Assembly: GCF_029227915.1 (NCBI RefSeq)
Contig: NC_079887.1
Coordinates: 3,782,001 to 3,846,000 of the forward strand
Direction: 5' to 3'
Origin: Hydractinia symbiolongicarpus
Lineage: Eukaryota > Cnidaria > Hydrozoa > Anthoathecata > Hydractiniidae
Length of the DNA: 64,000 nt
This document shows, in pieces, positions 34,491-47,158 of this stretch. A program made the translations under genes and the position numbers. The notes under the pieces were generated by a model. The model did no database searches. It saw only the letters and a list, made by a program, of their open reading frames with translations, and was not told the DNA's origin. How positions within the stretch are numbered: position 1 is the stretch's first letter; every line of letters starts with the position of its first letter.

Positions 34491-37400
34491 AAACCAAGAA
34501 AGTACCCTGTGAGTAAACTCATTTCCAGAACGATTTTTTAAATTATTATTTCACCACTAAAGCCCATGAAACTTGTAGTTTTTAAAAATGTTTTCATTTT
34601 TGATGAGACGCTAAATAAAAGGAGTTTAATCGCCGGCAAAGGAAAACCTGCGATTTCCCGTAAATCCCGGACTCGGCCCGTAGAGTCATAAGTACACAAA
34701 GAAAGTACCCATGGAGTAAACTCATTTCCCGAACGATTTTTTATATTATTATTTCACCACTAAAGCCCATGAGACTTGTAGTTTTTAAAAATGTTTTCAT
34801 TTTTGATGAGACGCTGAATAAAGGGAGTTTAATCGCCGGCAAACGAAAACCCGCCATTTCCCGTAAATCCCGGACTCGGCCCGTATAGTCAAAAGTATAC
34901 AAAGAAAGTACCCAGGGAGTAAACTCATTTCCCGAACGATTATTTAAATTATTTTTTCATCACTAAAACGCATGAGACTTGTAGTTTTCAAAAATGTTTT
35001 CATTTTTGATGAGACGCCTAATGAAAGAGGTTTAATCGCCGGCAAACGAAAACCCGCGATTTCCCGTAAATCCCGGGTTTGGCCCGTATAGTCGAATGTA
35101 TACAAAGAAAGTACCCTGTGAGTAAACACATTTCCGAAACGATTTTTTAAAGTATCTTTTCACCACTAAAACGCATGAGACTTGAAGTTTTCAGAAATGT
35201 TTTTATTTTTGATGAGACGCTTAATGAAAGTGGTTTAATCGCCGGCAAACGAAAACCCGCGATTTCCCGTAAATCCCGGGTTTGGCCCGTATAGTCGAAC
35301 GTATACAAAGAAAGTACCCTGTGAGTAAACTCATTTCCAAAACGATTTTTTAAAGTATCTTTTCAAAACTAAAACGCATGAGACTTGTGGTTTTCAAAAA
35401 TGTTTTCATTTTTGATGAGACGCTGAATAAAAGAAGTTTAATCGCCGGCAAACAAAAACCCGCCATTTCCCGTAAACCCTGGACTCGGCCCGTATAGTAA
35501 AAAGTATACAAAGAAAGTACCCAGGGAGTAAACTAATTTCCAGAACGATTTTTTAAATTATCTTTTCACCACTAAAACGCATGAGACTTGTAGTTTTAAA
35601 AAATGTTTTCATTTTTGATGAGACGCTGAATAAAAGAAGTTTAATCGCCAGCAAAGGAAAACCTGTGATTTCCCGTAAATCCCGGACTCGGCCCGTATAG
35701 TCATAAGTACACAAAGAAAGTACCCAGGGAGTAAACTCATTTCCCGAACGATTTTTTATATTATTATTTCACCACTAAAGCCAATGAGACTTGTAGTTTT
35801 TAAAAATGTTTTCATTTTTGATGAGACGCTGAATAAAAGGAGTTTAATCGCCGGCAAACGAAAACCCGCCATTTCCCGTAAACCCCGGACTCGGTCCGTA
35901 TAGTCAAAAGTATTCAAAGAAAGTACCCAGTGAGTAAACTCATTTCCCGAACGATTTTTTAAATTATTTTTTCACCACTAAAACGCATGAGACTTGTAGT
36001 TTTCAAAAATGTTTTCATTTTTGATGAGACGCTGAATAAAAGAAGTTTCATCGCCGGCAAACGAAAACCTGCGATTTCCCGTAAATCCCGGACTCGGCCC
36101 GTATAGTCAAAAGTATACAAAGAAAATACCCAGGGAGTAAACTAATTTCCAGAACGATTTTTTAAATTATCTTTTCACCACTAAAACGCATGAGACTTGT
36201 AGTTTTAAAAAATGTTTTCATTTTTGATGAGACGCTGAATAAAAGAAGTTTAATCGCCAGCAAAGGAAAACCTGTGATTTCCCGTAAATCCCGGACTCGG
36301 CCCGTATAGTCATAAGTACACAAAGAAAGTACCCAGGAAGTAAACTCATTTCCCGAACGATTTTTTATATTATTATTTCACCACTAAAGCCCATGAGACT
36401 TGTAGTTTTTAAAAATGTTTTCATTTTTGATGAGACGCTGAATAAAAGGAGTTTAATCGCCGGCAAACGAAAACCCGCCATTTCCCGTAAACCCCAGACT
36501 CGGTCCGTATAGTCAAAAGTATTCAAAGAAAGTACCCAGTGAGTAAACTCATTTCCCGAACGATTTTTTGAATTATTTTTTCACCACTAAAACGAATGAG
36601 ACTTGTAGTTTTCAAAAATGTTTTCATTTTTGATGAGACGCTGAATAAAAGAAGTTTCATCGCCGGCAAACGAAAACCTGCGATTTCCCGTAAATCCCGG
36701 ACTCGGCCCGTATAGTCAAAAGTATACAAAGAAAGTACCCAGGGAGTAAACTCATTTCCCGAACGATTTTTTATATTATTATTTCACCACTAAAACGCAT
36801 GAGACTTGTAGTTTTTAAAAATGTTTTCATTTTTGATGGAATGCTGAATAAAAGAAGTTTAATCGCCGGCAAACGAAAACCCGCCATTTCCCGTAAACCC
36901 CGGACTCGGTCCGTATAGTCAAAAGTATACAAAGAAAGTACTCAGGGAGTAAACTCATTTCCCGAACGATTTTTTAAGTTATTTTTTCACCACTAAAAGG
37001 CATGAGACTTGTAGTTTTCAAAAATGTTTTCATTTTTGATGAGACGCTGAATAAAAGAAGTTTAATCGCCGGCAAACAAAAACCTGCGGTTTCCCGTAAA
37101 TCCCGGACTCGGCCCGTATAGTCATAAGTACACAAAGAAAGTACCCAGGGAGTAAACTCATTTCCCGAACGATTTTTTATATTATTACTTCACCACTGAA
37201 GCCTATGAGACTTGTAGTTTTTAAAAATGTTTTCATTTTTGATGGGACGCTAAATAAAAAAAGTTTAATCGCCGGCAAACGAAAACCCGCGATTTCCCGT
37301 AAATCCCGGACTCGGCCCGTATAGTCAAAAGTATACAAAGAAAGTACCCAGGGAGTAAACTCATTTCCCAAACGATTTTTTAACTTATTTTTTCACCACT

Positions 37401-38205
37401 AAAACGCATGAGACTTGTAGTTTCCAAAAATGTTTTCATTTTTGATGAGACGCTTAATGAAAGAGGTTTAATCACCGGCAGTTTTCAAAAATGTTTTCAT
37501 TTTTGATGAGACGCTGAATAAAAGAAGTTTAATCGCCAGCAAACGAAAACCTGCGATTTCCCGTAAATCCCGGACTCGGCCCGTATAGTCAAAAGTATAC
37601 AAAGAAAGTAACCAGGGAGTAAACTCATTTTCTGAACGATTTTTTATATTATTTTTTCACCACTAAAACGCATGAGACTTGTAGTTTTCAAAAATGTTTT
37701 CATTTTTGTTGGGACGCTGAATAAAAGAAGTTTAATCGCCGGCAAACGAAAACCCGCCATTTCCCGTAAACCCCGGACTCGGTCCGTATAGTGAAAAGTA
37801 TACAAAGAAAGTACCCAGGGAGTAAACTCATTTCCAGAACGATTTTTTAAATTATCTTTTCACCACTAAAACGCATGAGACTTGTAGTTTTCAAAAATGT
37901 TTTCATTTTTGATGAGACGCTGAATAAAAGAAGTTTCATCGCCGGCAAACGAAAACCTGCGGTTTCCCGTAAATCCCGGACTCGGCCCGTATAGTCATAA
38001 GTACACAAAGAAAGTACCCGGGAAGTAAACTCAATTCCCGAACGATTTTTTATATTATTATTTCACCACTAAAGCCCATGAGACTTGTAGTTTTTAAAAA
38101 TGTTTTCATTTTTGATGGGACGCTAAATAAAAGGAGTTTAATCGCCGGCAAACGAAAACCCGCGATTTCCCGTAAATCCCGGACTCGGCCCGTATAGTCA
38201 AAAGT
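34491..38205. repeat. 18-unit HOR (3715 bp), copy 2
   Basis: Units 34491, 34694, 34897, 35100 and so on to 37130, then 37333 (264), 37597, 37800, 38003. It matches 30776-34490 at a constant offset of 3715. By eye I noted about eight single-base differences, near 31097, 31417, 31631, 32411, 32438, 36495, 36841 and 37383, so identity is probably above 99%. Such similarity over 3.7 kb means a very recent duplication or conversion. Confidence 0.93.
37333..37596 (+). repeat. 264-bp long unit 14
   Basis: 3715 bp after 33618, with the private change TTAACTTATT. Confidence 0.95.
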
Positions 38206-39484
38206 ATACAAAGAAAGTACCCAGGGAGTAAACTCATTTCCCGAACGATTTTTTAAATTATTTTTTCACCACTAAAACGCATGAGACTTGTAGTTTCCAA
38301 AAATGTTTTCATTTTTGATGAGACGCTTAATGAAAGAGGTTTAATCGCCGGTAGTTTTCAAAAATGTTTTCATTTTTGATGAGACGCTGAATAATAGAAG
38401 TTTAATCGCCAGCCAACGAAAACCTGCGATTTCCCGTAAATCCCGGACTCGGCCCGTATAGTCAAAAGTATACAAAGAAAGTAACCAGGGAGTAAACTCA
38501 TTTTCTGAACGATTTTTTATATTATTTTTTCACCACTAAAACGCATGAGACTTGTAGTTTTTAAAAATGTTTTCATTTTTGTTGGGACGCTGAATAAAAG
38601 AAGTTTAATCGCCGGCAAACGAAAACCCGCCATTTCCCGTAAACCCCGGACTCGGTCCGTATAGTCAAAAGTATTCAAAGAAAGTACCCAGTGAGTAAAC
38701 TCATTTCCCGAACGATTTTTTAAATTATTTTTTCACCACTAAAACGCATGAGACTTGTAGTTTTCAAAAATGTTTTCATTTTTGATGAGACGCTGAATAA
38801 AAGAAGTTTCATCGCCGGCAAACGAAAACCTGCGATTTCCCGTAAATCCCGGACTCGGCCCGTATAGTCAAAAGTATACAAAGAAAGTACCCAGGGAGTA
38901 AACTAATTTCCAGAACGATTTTTTAAATTATCTTTTCACCGCTAAAACGCATGAGACTTGTAGTTTTAAAAAATGTTTTCATTTTTGATGAGACGCTGAA
39001 TAAAAGAAGTTTAATCGCCAGCAAAGGAAAACCTGTGATTTCCCGTAAATCCCGGACTCGGCCCGTATAGTCATAAGTACACAAAGAAAGTACCCAGGAA
39101 GTAAACTCATTTCCCGAACGATTTTTTATATTATTATTTCACCACTAAAGCCCATGAGACTTGTAGTTTTTAAAAATGTTTTTATTTTTGATGAGACGCT
39201 GAATAAAAGGAGTTTAATCGCCGGCAAACGAAAACCCGCCATTTCCCGTAAACCCCGGACTCGGTCCGTATAGTCAAAAGTATTCAAAGAAAGTACCCAG
39301 TGAGTAAACTCATTTCCCGAACGATTTTTTGAATTATTTTTTCACCACTAAAACGAATGAGACTTGTAGTTTTCAAAAATGTTTTCATTTTTGATGAGAC
39401 GCTGAATAAAAGAAGTTTCATCGCCGGCAAACGAAAACCTGCGATTTCCCGTAAATCCCGGACTCGGCCCGTATAGTCAAAAGT
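38003..39484. repeat. 7-unit HOR (1482 bp), copy 1
   Basis: Units 38003, 38206 (264), 38470, 38673, 38876, 39079, 39282. Private marks shared with the next copy are CCGGTAGTTTTC, GCCAGCCAACG, CACCGCTAAAACG and TGTTTTTATTTTTG. It overlaps the last unit of the preceding 18-unit copy. Confidence 0.88.
38206..38469 (+). repeat. 264-bp long unit 15
   Basis: Junction reads CCGGTAGTTTTC. Also AATAATAGAAG and GCCAGCCAACG. Confidence 0.95.
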
Positions 39485-40966
39485 ATACAAAGAAAGTACC
39501 CAGGGAGTAAACTCATTTCCCGAACGATTTTTTATATTATTATTTCACCACTAAAGCCCATGAGACTTGTAGTTTTTAAAAATGTTTTCATTTTTGATGG
39601 GACGCTAAATAAAAGGAGTTTAATCGCCGGCAAACGAAAACCCGCGATTTCCCGTAAATCCCGGACTCGGCCCGTATAGTCAAAAGTATACAAAGAAAGT
39701 ACCCAGGGAGTAAACTCATTTCCCGAACGATTTTTTAAATTATTTTTTCACCACTAAAACGCATGAGACTTGTAGTTTCCAAAAATGTTTTCATTTTTGA
39801 TGAGACGCTTAATGAAAGAGGTTTAATCGCCGGTAGTTTTCAAAAATGTTTTCATTTTTGATGAGACGCTGAATAATAGAAGTTTAATCGCCAGCCAACG
39901 AAAACCTGCGATTTCCCGTAAATCCCGGACTCGGCCCGTATAGTCAAAAGTATACAAAGAAAGTAACCAGGGAGTAAACTCATTTTCTGAACGATTTTTT
40001 ATATTATTTTTTCACCACTAAAACGCATGAGACTTGTAGTTTTTAAAAATGTTTTCATTTTTGTTGGGACGCTGAATAAAAGAAGTTTAATCGCCGGCAA
40101 ACGAAAACCCGCCATTTCCCGTAAACCCCGGACTCGGTCCGTATAGTCAAAAGTATTCAAAGAAAGTACCCAGTGAGTAAACTCATTTCCCGAACGATTT
40201 TTTAAATTATTTTTTCACCACTAAAACGCATGAGACTTGTAGTTTTCAAAAATGTTTTCATTTTTGATGAGACGCTGAATAAAAGAAGTTTCATCGCCGG
40301 CAAACGAAAACCTGCGATTTCCCGTAAATCCCGGACTCGGCCCGTATAGTCAAAAGTATACAAAGAAAGTACCCAGGGAGTAAACTAATTTCCAGAACGA
40401 TTTTTTAAATTATCTTTTCACCGCTAAAACGCATGAGACTTGTAGTTTTAAAAAATGTTTTCATTTTTGATGAGACGCTGAATAAAAGAAGTTTAATCGC
40501 CAGCAAAGGAAAACCTGTGATTTCCCGTAAATCCCGGACTCGGCCCGTATAGTCATAAGTACACAAAGAAAGTACCCAGGAAGTAAACTCATTTCCCGAA
40601 CGATTTTTTATATTATTATTTCACCACTAAAGCCCATGAGACTTGTAGTTTTTAAAAATGTTTTTATTTTTGATGAGACGCTGAATAAAAGGAGTTTAAT
40701 CGCCGGCAAACGAAAACCCGCCATTTCCCGTAAACCCCGGACTCGGTCCGTATAGTCAAAAGTATTCAAAGAAAGTACCCAGTGAGTAAACTCATTTCCC
40801 GAACGATTTTTTGAATTATTTTTTCACCACTAAAACGAATGAGACTTGTAGTTTTCAAAAATGTTTTCATTTTTGATGAGACGCTGAATAAAAGAAGTTT
40901 CATCGCCGGCAAACGAAAACCTGCGATTTCCCGTAAATCCCGGACTCGGCCCGTATAGTCAAAAGT
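39485..40966. repeat. 7-unit HOR (1482 bp), copy 2
   Basis: Units 39485, 39688 (264), 39952, 40155, 40358, 40561, 40764, with all four private marks of copy 1 displaced by exactly 1482. The first unit is a mosaic: its left part (CCCAGGGAG, CATTTCCCG) resembles 40967 and its right part (GATGGGACGCTAAAT) resembles 38003. Confidence 0.88.
39688..39951 (+). repeat. 264-bp long unit 16
   Basis: Same CCGGTAG and GCCAGCCAACG marks as 38206, 1482 bp later. Confidence 0.95.
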
Positions 40967-41778
40967 ATACAAAGAAAGTACCCAGGGAGTAAACTCATTT
41001 CCCGAACGATTTTTTATATTATTATTTCACCACTAAAACGCATGAGACTTGTAGTTTTTAAAAATGTTTTCATTTTTGATGGAACGCTGAATAAAAGAAG
41101 TTTAATCGCCGGCAAACGAAAACCCGCCATTTCCCGTAAACCCCGGACTCGGTCCGTATAGTCAAAAGTATACAAAGAAAGTACTCAGGGAGTAAACTCA
41201 TTTCCCGAACGATTTTTTAAGTTATTTTTTCACCACTAAAACGCATGAGACTTGTAGTTTTCAAAAATGTTTTCATTTTTGATGAGACGCTGAATAAAAG
41301 AAGTTTCATCGCCGGCAAACGAAAATCTGCGATTTCCCGTAAATCCCGGACTCGGCCAGTATAGTCAAAAGTATACAAAGAAAGTACCCAGGGAGTAAAC
41401 TCTTTTCCCGAACGATTTTTTATATTATTTTTTCACTACTAAAACGCATGAGACTTGTAGTTTTCAAAAATGTTTTCATTTTTGTTGGGACGCTGAATAA
41501 AAGAAGTTTAATCGCCGGCAAACAAAAACCTGCGGTTTCCCGTAAATCCCGGACTCGGCCCGTATAGTCATAAGTACACAAAGAAAGTACCCAGGGAGTA
41601 AACTCATTTCCCGAACGATTTTTTATATTATTACTTCACCACTGAAGCCTATGAGACTTGTAGTTTTTAAAAATGTTTTCATTTTTGATGGGACGCTAAA
41701 TAAAAAAAGTTTAATCGCCGGCAAACGAAAACCCGCGATTTCCCGTAAATCCCGGACTCGGCCCGTATAGTCAAAAGT

Positions 41779-42042
41779 ATACAAAGAAAGTACCCAGGGA
41801 GTAAACTCATTTCCCAAACGATTTTTTAAATTATTTTTTCACCACTAAAACGCATGAGACTTGTAGTTTCCAAAAATGTTTTCATTTTTGATGAGACGCT
41901 TAATGAAAGAGGTTTAATCACCGGCAGTTTTCAAAAATGTTTTCATTTTTGATGAGACGCTGAATAAAAGAAGTTTAATCGCCAGCAAACGAAAACCTGC
42001 GATTTCCCGTAAATCCCGGACTCGGCCCGTATAGTCAAAAGT
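41779..42042 (+). repeat. 264-bp long unit 17
   Basis: CCCAAACG and ATCACCGGCAG. Counterpart of 9663 at +32116. Confidence 0.95.
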
Positions 42043-42854
42043 ATACAAAGAAAGTAACCAGGGAGTAAACTCATTTTCTGAACGATTTTTTATATTATTT
42101 TTTCACCACTAAAACGCATGAGACTTGTAGTTTTCAAAAATGTTTTCATTTTTGTTGGGACGCTGAATAAAAGAAGTTTAATCGCCGGCAAACGAAAACC
42201 CGCCATTTCCCGTAAACCCCGGACTCGGTCCGTATAGTGAAAAGTATACAAAGAAAGTACCCAGGGAGTAAACTCATTTCCAGAACGATTTTTTAAATTA
42301 TCTTTTCACCACTAAAACGCATGAGACTTGTAGTTTTCAAAAATGTTTTCATTTTTGATGAGACGCTGAATAAAAGAAGTTTCATCGCCGGCAAACGAAA
42401 ACCTGCGGTTTCCCGTAAATCCCGGACTCGGCCCGTATAGTCATAAGTACACAAAGAAAGTACCCGGGAAGTAAACTCAATTCCCGAACGATTTTTTATA
42501 TTATTATTTCACCACTAAAACCCATGAGACTTGTAGCTTTTAAAAATGTTTTCATTTTTGATGGGACGCTAAATAAAAGGAGTTTAATCGCCGGCAAACG
42601 AAAACCCGCGATTTCCCGTAAATCCCGGACTCGGCCCGTATAGTCAAAAGTATACAAAGAAAGTACCCAGGGAGTAAACTCATTTCCCGAACGATTTTTT
42701 AAATTATTTTTTCACCACTAAAACGCATGAGACTTGTAGTTTTTAAAAATGTTTTCATTTTTGTTGGGACGCTGAATAAAAGAAGTTTAATCGCCGGCAA
42801 ACGAAAACCCGCCATTTCCCGTAAACCCCGGACTCGGTCCGTATAGTGAAAAGT

Positions 42855-43118
42855 ATACAAAGAAAGTACCCAGGGAGTAAACTCATTTCCCGAACGATTT
42901 TTTAAATTATTTTTTCACCACTAAAACGCATGATACTTGTAGTTTCCAAAAATGTTTTCATTTTTGATGAGACGCTTAATGAAAGAGGTTTAATCGCCGG
43001 CAGTTTTCAAAAATGTTTTCATTTTTGATGAGACGCTGAATAATAGAAGTTTAATCGCCAGCAAACGAAAACCTGCGATTTCCCGTAAATCCCGGACTCG
43101 GCCCGTATAGTCAAAAGT
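42855..43118 (+). repeat. 264-bp long unit 18
   Basis: Private CATGATACTTG, AATAATAGAAG. Confidence 0.95.
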
Positions 43119-44539
43119 ATACAAAGAAAGTAACCAGGGAGTAAACTCATTTTCTGAACGATTTTTTATATTATTTTTTCACCACTAAAACGCATGAGAC
43201 TTGTAGTTTTCAAAAATGGTTTCATTTTTGATGAGACGCTGAATAAAAGAAGTTTAATCGCCGGCATAGGAAAACCTGCGGTTTCCCGTAAATCCCGGAC
43301 TCGGCCCGTATAGTCATAAGTACACAAAGAAAGTACCCAGGGAGTAAACTCATTTCCCGAACGATTTTTTATATTATTATTTCACCACCAAAGCCCATGA
43401 GACTTGTAGTTTTCAAAAATGTTTTCATTTTTGATGAGACGCTGAATAAAAGAAGTTTAATCGCCGGCAAAGGAAAACCTGTGATTTCCCGTAAATCCCG
43501 GACCCGGCCCGTATAGTCATAAGTACACAAAGAAAGTACCCAGGGAGTAAACTCATTTCCCGAACGATTTTTTATATTATTATTTCACCACTAAAGCCCA
43601 TGAGACTTGTAGTTTTTAAAAATGTTTTCATTTTTGAGGAGACCCTGAATAAAAGGAGTTTAATCGCCGGCAAACGAAAACCCGCCATTTCCCGTAAACC
43701 CCGGACTCGGTCCGTATAGTCAAAAGTATACAAAGAAAGTACCCAGGGAGTAAACTCATTTCCCGAACGATTTTTTATATTATTTTTTCACCACTAAAAC
43801 GCATGAGACTTGTAGTTTTTAAAAATGTTTTCATTTTTGATGGAACGCTGAATAAAAGAAGTTTAATCGCCGGCAAACGAAAACCCGCCATTTCCCGTAA
43901 ACCCCGGACTCGGTCCGTATAGTCAAAAGTATACAAAGAAAGTACTCAGGGAGTAAACTCATTTCCCGAACGATTTTTTAAGTTATTTTTTCACCACTAA
44001 AACGCATGAGACTTGTAGTTTTCAAAAATGTTTTCATTTTTGATGAGACGCTGAATAAAAGAAGTTTCATCGCCGGCAAACGAAAATCTGCGATTTCCCG
44101 TAAATCCCGGACTCGGCCCGTATAGTCAAAAGTATACAAAGAAAGTACCCAGGGAGTAAACTCTTTTCCCGAACGATTTTTTATATTATTTTTTCACTAC
44201 TAAAACGCATGAGACTTGTAGTTTTCAAAAATGTTTTCATTTTTGTTGGGACGCTGAATAAAAGAAGTTTAATCGCCGGCAAACGAAAACCCGCCATTTC
44301 CCGTAAACCCCGGACTCGGTCCGTATAGTGAAAAGTATACAAAGAAAGTACCCAGGGAGTAAACTCATTTCCAGAACGATTTTTTAAATTATCTTTTCAC
44401 CACTAAAAGGCATGAGACTTGTAGTTTTCAAAAATGTTTTCATTTTTGATGAGACGCTGAATAAAAGAAGTTTAATCGCCGGCAAACAAAAACCTGCGTT
44501 TTCCCGTAAATCCCGGACTCGGCCCGTATAGTCATAAGT

Positions 44540-44742
44540 ACACAAAGAAAGTACCCAGGGAGTAAACTCATTTCCCGAACGATTTTTTATATTATTACTT
44601 CACCACTAAAGCCTATGAGACTTGTAGTTTTTAAAAATGTTTTCATTTTTGATGGGACGCTAAATAAAAAAAGTTTAATCGCCGGCAAACGAAAACCCGC
44701 GATTTCCCGTAAATCCCGGACTCGGCCCGTATAGTCATAAGT
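44540..44742 (+). repeat. Twin monomer, first of a pair
   Basis: ATTACTTCACC, AAAGCCTATG, GATGGGACGCTAAATAAAAA subtype. It is the same as the next unit apart from its start and end, which follow the CATAAGT-ACAC linked form. Elsewhere in the window this subtype is present once per HOR copy, so it is a recent single-monomer duplication. Confidence 0.85.
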
Positions 44743-44945
44743 ACACAAAGAAAGTACCCAGGGAGTAAACTCATTTCCCGAACGATTTTTTATATTATTA
44801 CTTCACCACTAAAGCCTATGAGACTTGTAGTTTTTAAAAATGTTTTCATTTTTGATGGGACGCTAAATAAAAAAAGTTTAATCGCCGGCAAACGAAAACC
44901 CGCGATTTCCCGTAAATCCCGGACTCGGCCCGTATAGTCAAAAGT
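44743..44945 (+). repeat. Twin monomer, second of a pair
   Basis: Repeats 44540-44742 base for base up to the terminal GTCAAAAGT (GTCATAAGT in the first twin). It sits directly before the long unit at 44946, the place this subtype holds in other copies (9460, 33415, 37130, 41576). Confidence 0.85.
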
Positions 44946-45209
44946 ATACAAAGAAAGTACCCAGGGAGTAAACTCATTTCCCAAACGATTTTTTAAATTA
45001 TTTTTTCACCACTAAAACGCATGAGACTTGTAGTTTCCAAAAATGTTTTCATTTTTGATGAGACGCTTAATGAAAGAGGTTTAATCACCGGCAGTTTTCA
45101 AAAATGTTTTCATTTTTGATGAGACGCTGAATAAAAGAAGTTTAATCGCCAGCAAACGAAAACCTGCGATTTCCCGTAAATCCCGGACTCGGCCCGTATA
45201 GTCAAAAGT
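44946..45209 (+). repeat. 264-bp long unit 19
   Basis: CCCAAACG and ATCACCGGCAG. Directly after the twin monomers. Confidence 0.95.
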
Positions 45210-45818
45210 ATACAAAGAAAGTAACCAGGGAGTAAACTCATTTTCTGAACGATTTTTTATATTATTTTTTCACCACTAAAACGCATGAGACTTGTAGTTT
45301 TCAAAAATGTTTTCATTTTTGTTGGGACGCTGAATAAAAGAAGTTTAATCGCCGGCAAACGAAAACCCGCCATTTCCCGTAAACCCCGGACTCGGTCCGT
45401 ATAGTGAAAAGTATACAAAGAAAGTACCCAGGGAGTAAACTCATTTCCAGAACGATTTTTTAAATTATCTTTTCACCACTAAAACGCATGAGACTTGTAG
45501 TTTTCAAAAATATTTTCATTTTTGATGAGACGCTGAATAAAAGAAGTTTAATCGCCGGCATAGGAAAACCTGCGGTTTCCCGTAAATCCCGGACTCGGCC
45601 CGTATAGTCATAAGTACACAAAGAAAGTACCCGGGAAGTAAACTCAATTCCCGAACGATTTTTTATATTATTATTTCACCACTAAAGCCCATTAGACTTG
45701 TAGTTTTTAAAAATGTTTTCATTTTTGATGGGACGCTAAATAAAAGGAGTTTAATCGCCGGCAAACGAAAACCCGCGATTTCCCGTAAATCCCGGACTCG
45801 GCCCGTATAATCAAAAGT

Positions 45819-46082
45819 ATACAAAGAAAGTACCCAGGGAGTAAACTCATTTCCCGAACGATTTTTTAAATTATTTTTTCACCACTAAAACGCATGAGAC
45901 TTGTAGTTTCCAAAAATGTTTTCATTTTTGATGAGACGCTTAATGAAAGAGGTTTAATCGCCGGTAGTTTTCAAAAATGTTTTCATTTTTGATGAGACGC
46001 TGAATAATAGAAGTTTAATCGCCAGCAAACGAAAACCTGCGATTTCCCGTAAATCCCGGACTCGGCCCGTATAGTCAAAAGT
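45819..46082 (+). repeat. 264-bp long unit 20
   Basis: CCGGTAGTTTTC junction as at 38206, but GCCAGCAAACG. Preceded by TATAATC. Confidence 0.95.
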
Positions 46083-46285
46083 ATACAAAGAAAGTAACCA
46101 GGGAGTAAACTCATTTTCTGAACGATTTTTTATATTATTTTTTCACCACTAAAACGCATGAGACTTGTAGTTTTTAAAAATGTTTTCATTTTTGTTGGGA
46201 CGCTGAATAAAAGAAGTTTAATCGCCGGCAAACGAAAACACGCCATTTCCCGTAAACCCCGGACTCGGTCCGTATAGTGAAAAGT

Positions 46286-46549
46286 ATACAAAGAAAGTAC
46301 CCAGGGAGTAAACTCATTTCCCGAACGATTTTTTAAATTATTTTTTCACCACTAAAACGCATGAGACTTGTAGTTTCCAAAAATGTTTTCATTTTTGATG
46401 AGACGCTTAAGGAAAGAGGTTTAATCGCCGGCAGTTTTCAAAAATGTTTTCATTTTTGATGAGACGCTGAATAATAGAAGTTTAATCGCCAGCAAACGAA
46501 AACCTGCGATTTCCCGTAAATCCCGGACTCGGCCCGTATAGTCAAAAGT
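46286..46549 (+). repeat. 264-bp long unit 21
   Basis: Private CTTAAGGAAAGAGG. One normal unit after 45819, as 14434 follows 13967. Confidence 0.95.
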
Positions 46550-47158
46550 ATACAAAGAAAGTAACCAGGGAGTAAACTCATTTTCTGAACGATTTTTTAT
46601 ATTATTTTTTCACCACTAAAACGCATGAGACTTGTAGTTTTCAAAAATGTTTTCATTTTTGATGAGACGCTGAATAAAAGAAGTTTAATCGCCGGCATAG
46701 GAAAACCTGCGGTTTCCCGTAAATCCCGGACTCGGCCCGTATAGTCATAAGTACACAAAGAAAGTACCCAGGGAGTAAACTCATTTCCCGAACGATTTTT
46801 TATATTATTATTTCACCACCAAAGCCCATGAGACTTGTAGTTTTCAAAAATGTTTTCATTTTTGATGAGACGCTGAATAAAAGAAGTTTAATCGCCGGCA
46901 AAGGAAAACCTGTGATTTCCCGTAAATCCCGGACCCGGCCCGTATAGTCATAAGTACACAAAGAAAGTACCCAGGGAGTAAACTCATTTCCCGAACGATT
47001 TTTTATATTATTATTTCACCACTAAAGCCCATGAGACTTGTAGTTTTTAAAAATGTTTTCATTTTTGAGGAGACCCTGAATAAAAGGAGTTTAATCGCCG
47101 GCAAACGAAAACCCGCCATTTCCCGTAAACCCCGGACTCGGTCCGTATAGTCAAAAGT

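Larger units (their letters stand above)
40967..43727. repeat. 13-unit block (2761 bp), copy 1
   Basis: Units 40967, 41170, 41373, 41576, 41779 (264), 42043, 42246, 42449, 42652, 42855 (264), 43119, 43322, 43525. Marks: GATGGAACG, ACTCAGGG, ACTCTTTTCCCG, ATTACTTCACC, CCCAAACG, and at the end CACCACCAAAGCC and GAGGAGACCCT. Unit 42652 is a fusion of two subtypes that are separate in the next copy (45819 and 46083), so this copy has lost a 264-bp step there. Confidence 0.8.
43728..47158. repeat. 16-unit block (3431 bp), copy 2
   Basis: Units 43728, 43931, 44134, 44337, 44540, 44743, 44946 (264), 45210, 45413, 45616, 45819 (264), 46083, 46286 (264), 46550, 46753, 46956. The order is that of 40967-43727 plus one 203-bp unit (44337), one doubled unit (44540/44743) and one long unit. 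The extra 670 bp equals 203 + 203 + 264. Confidence 0.8.
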
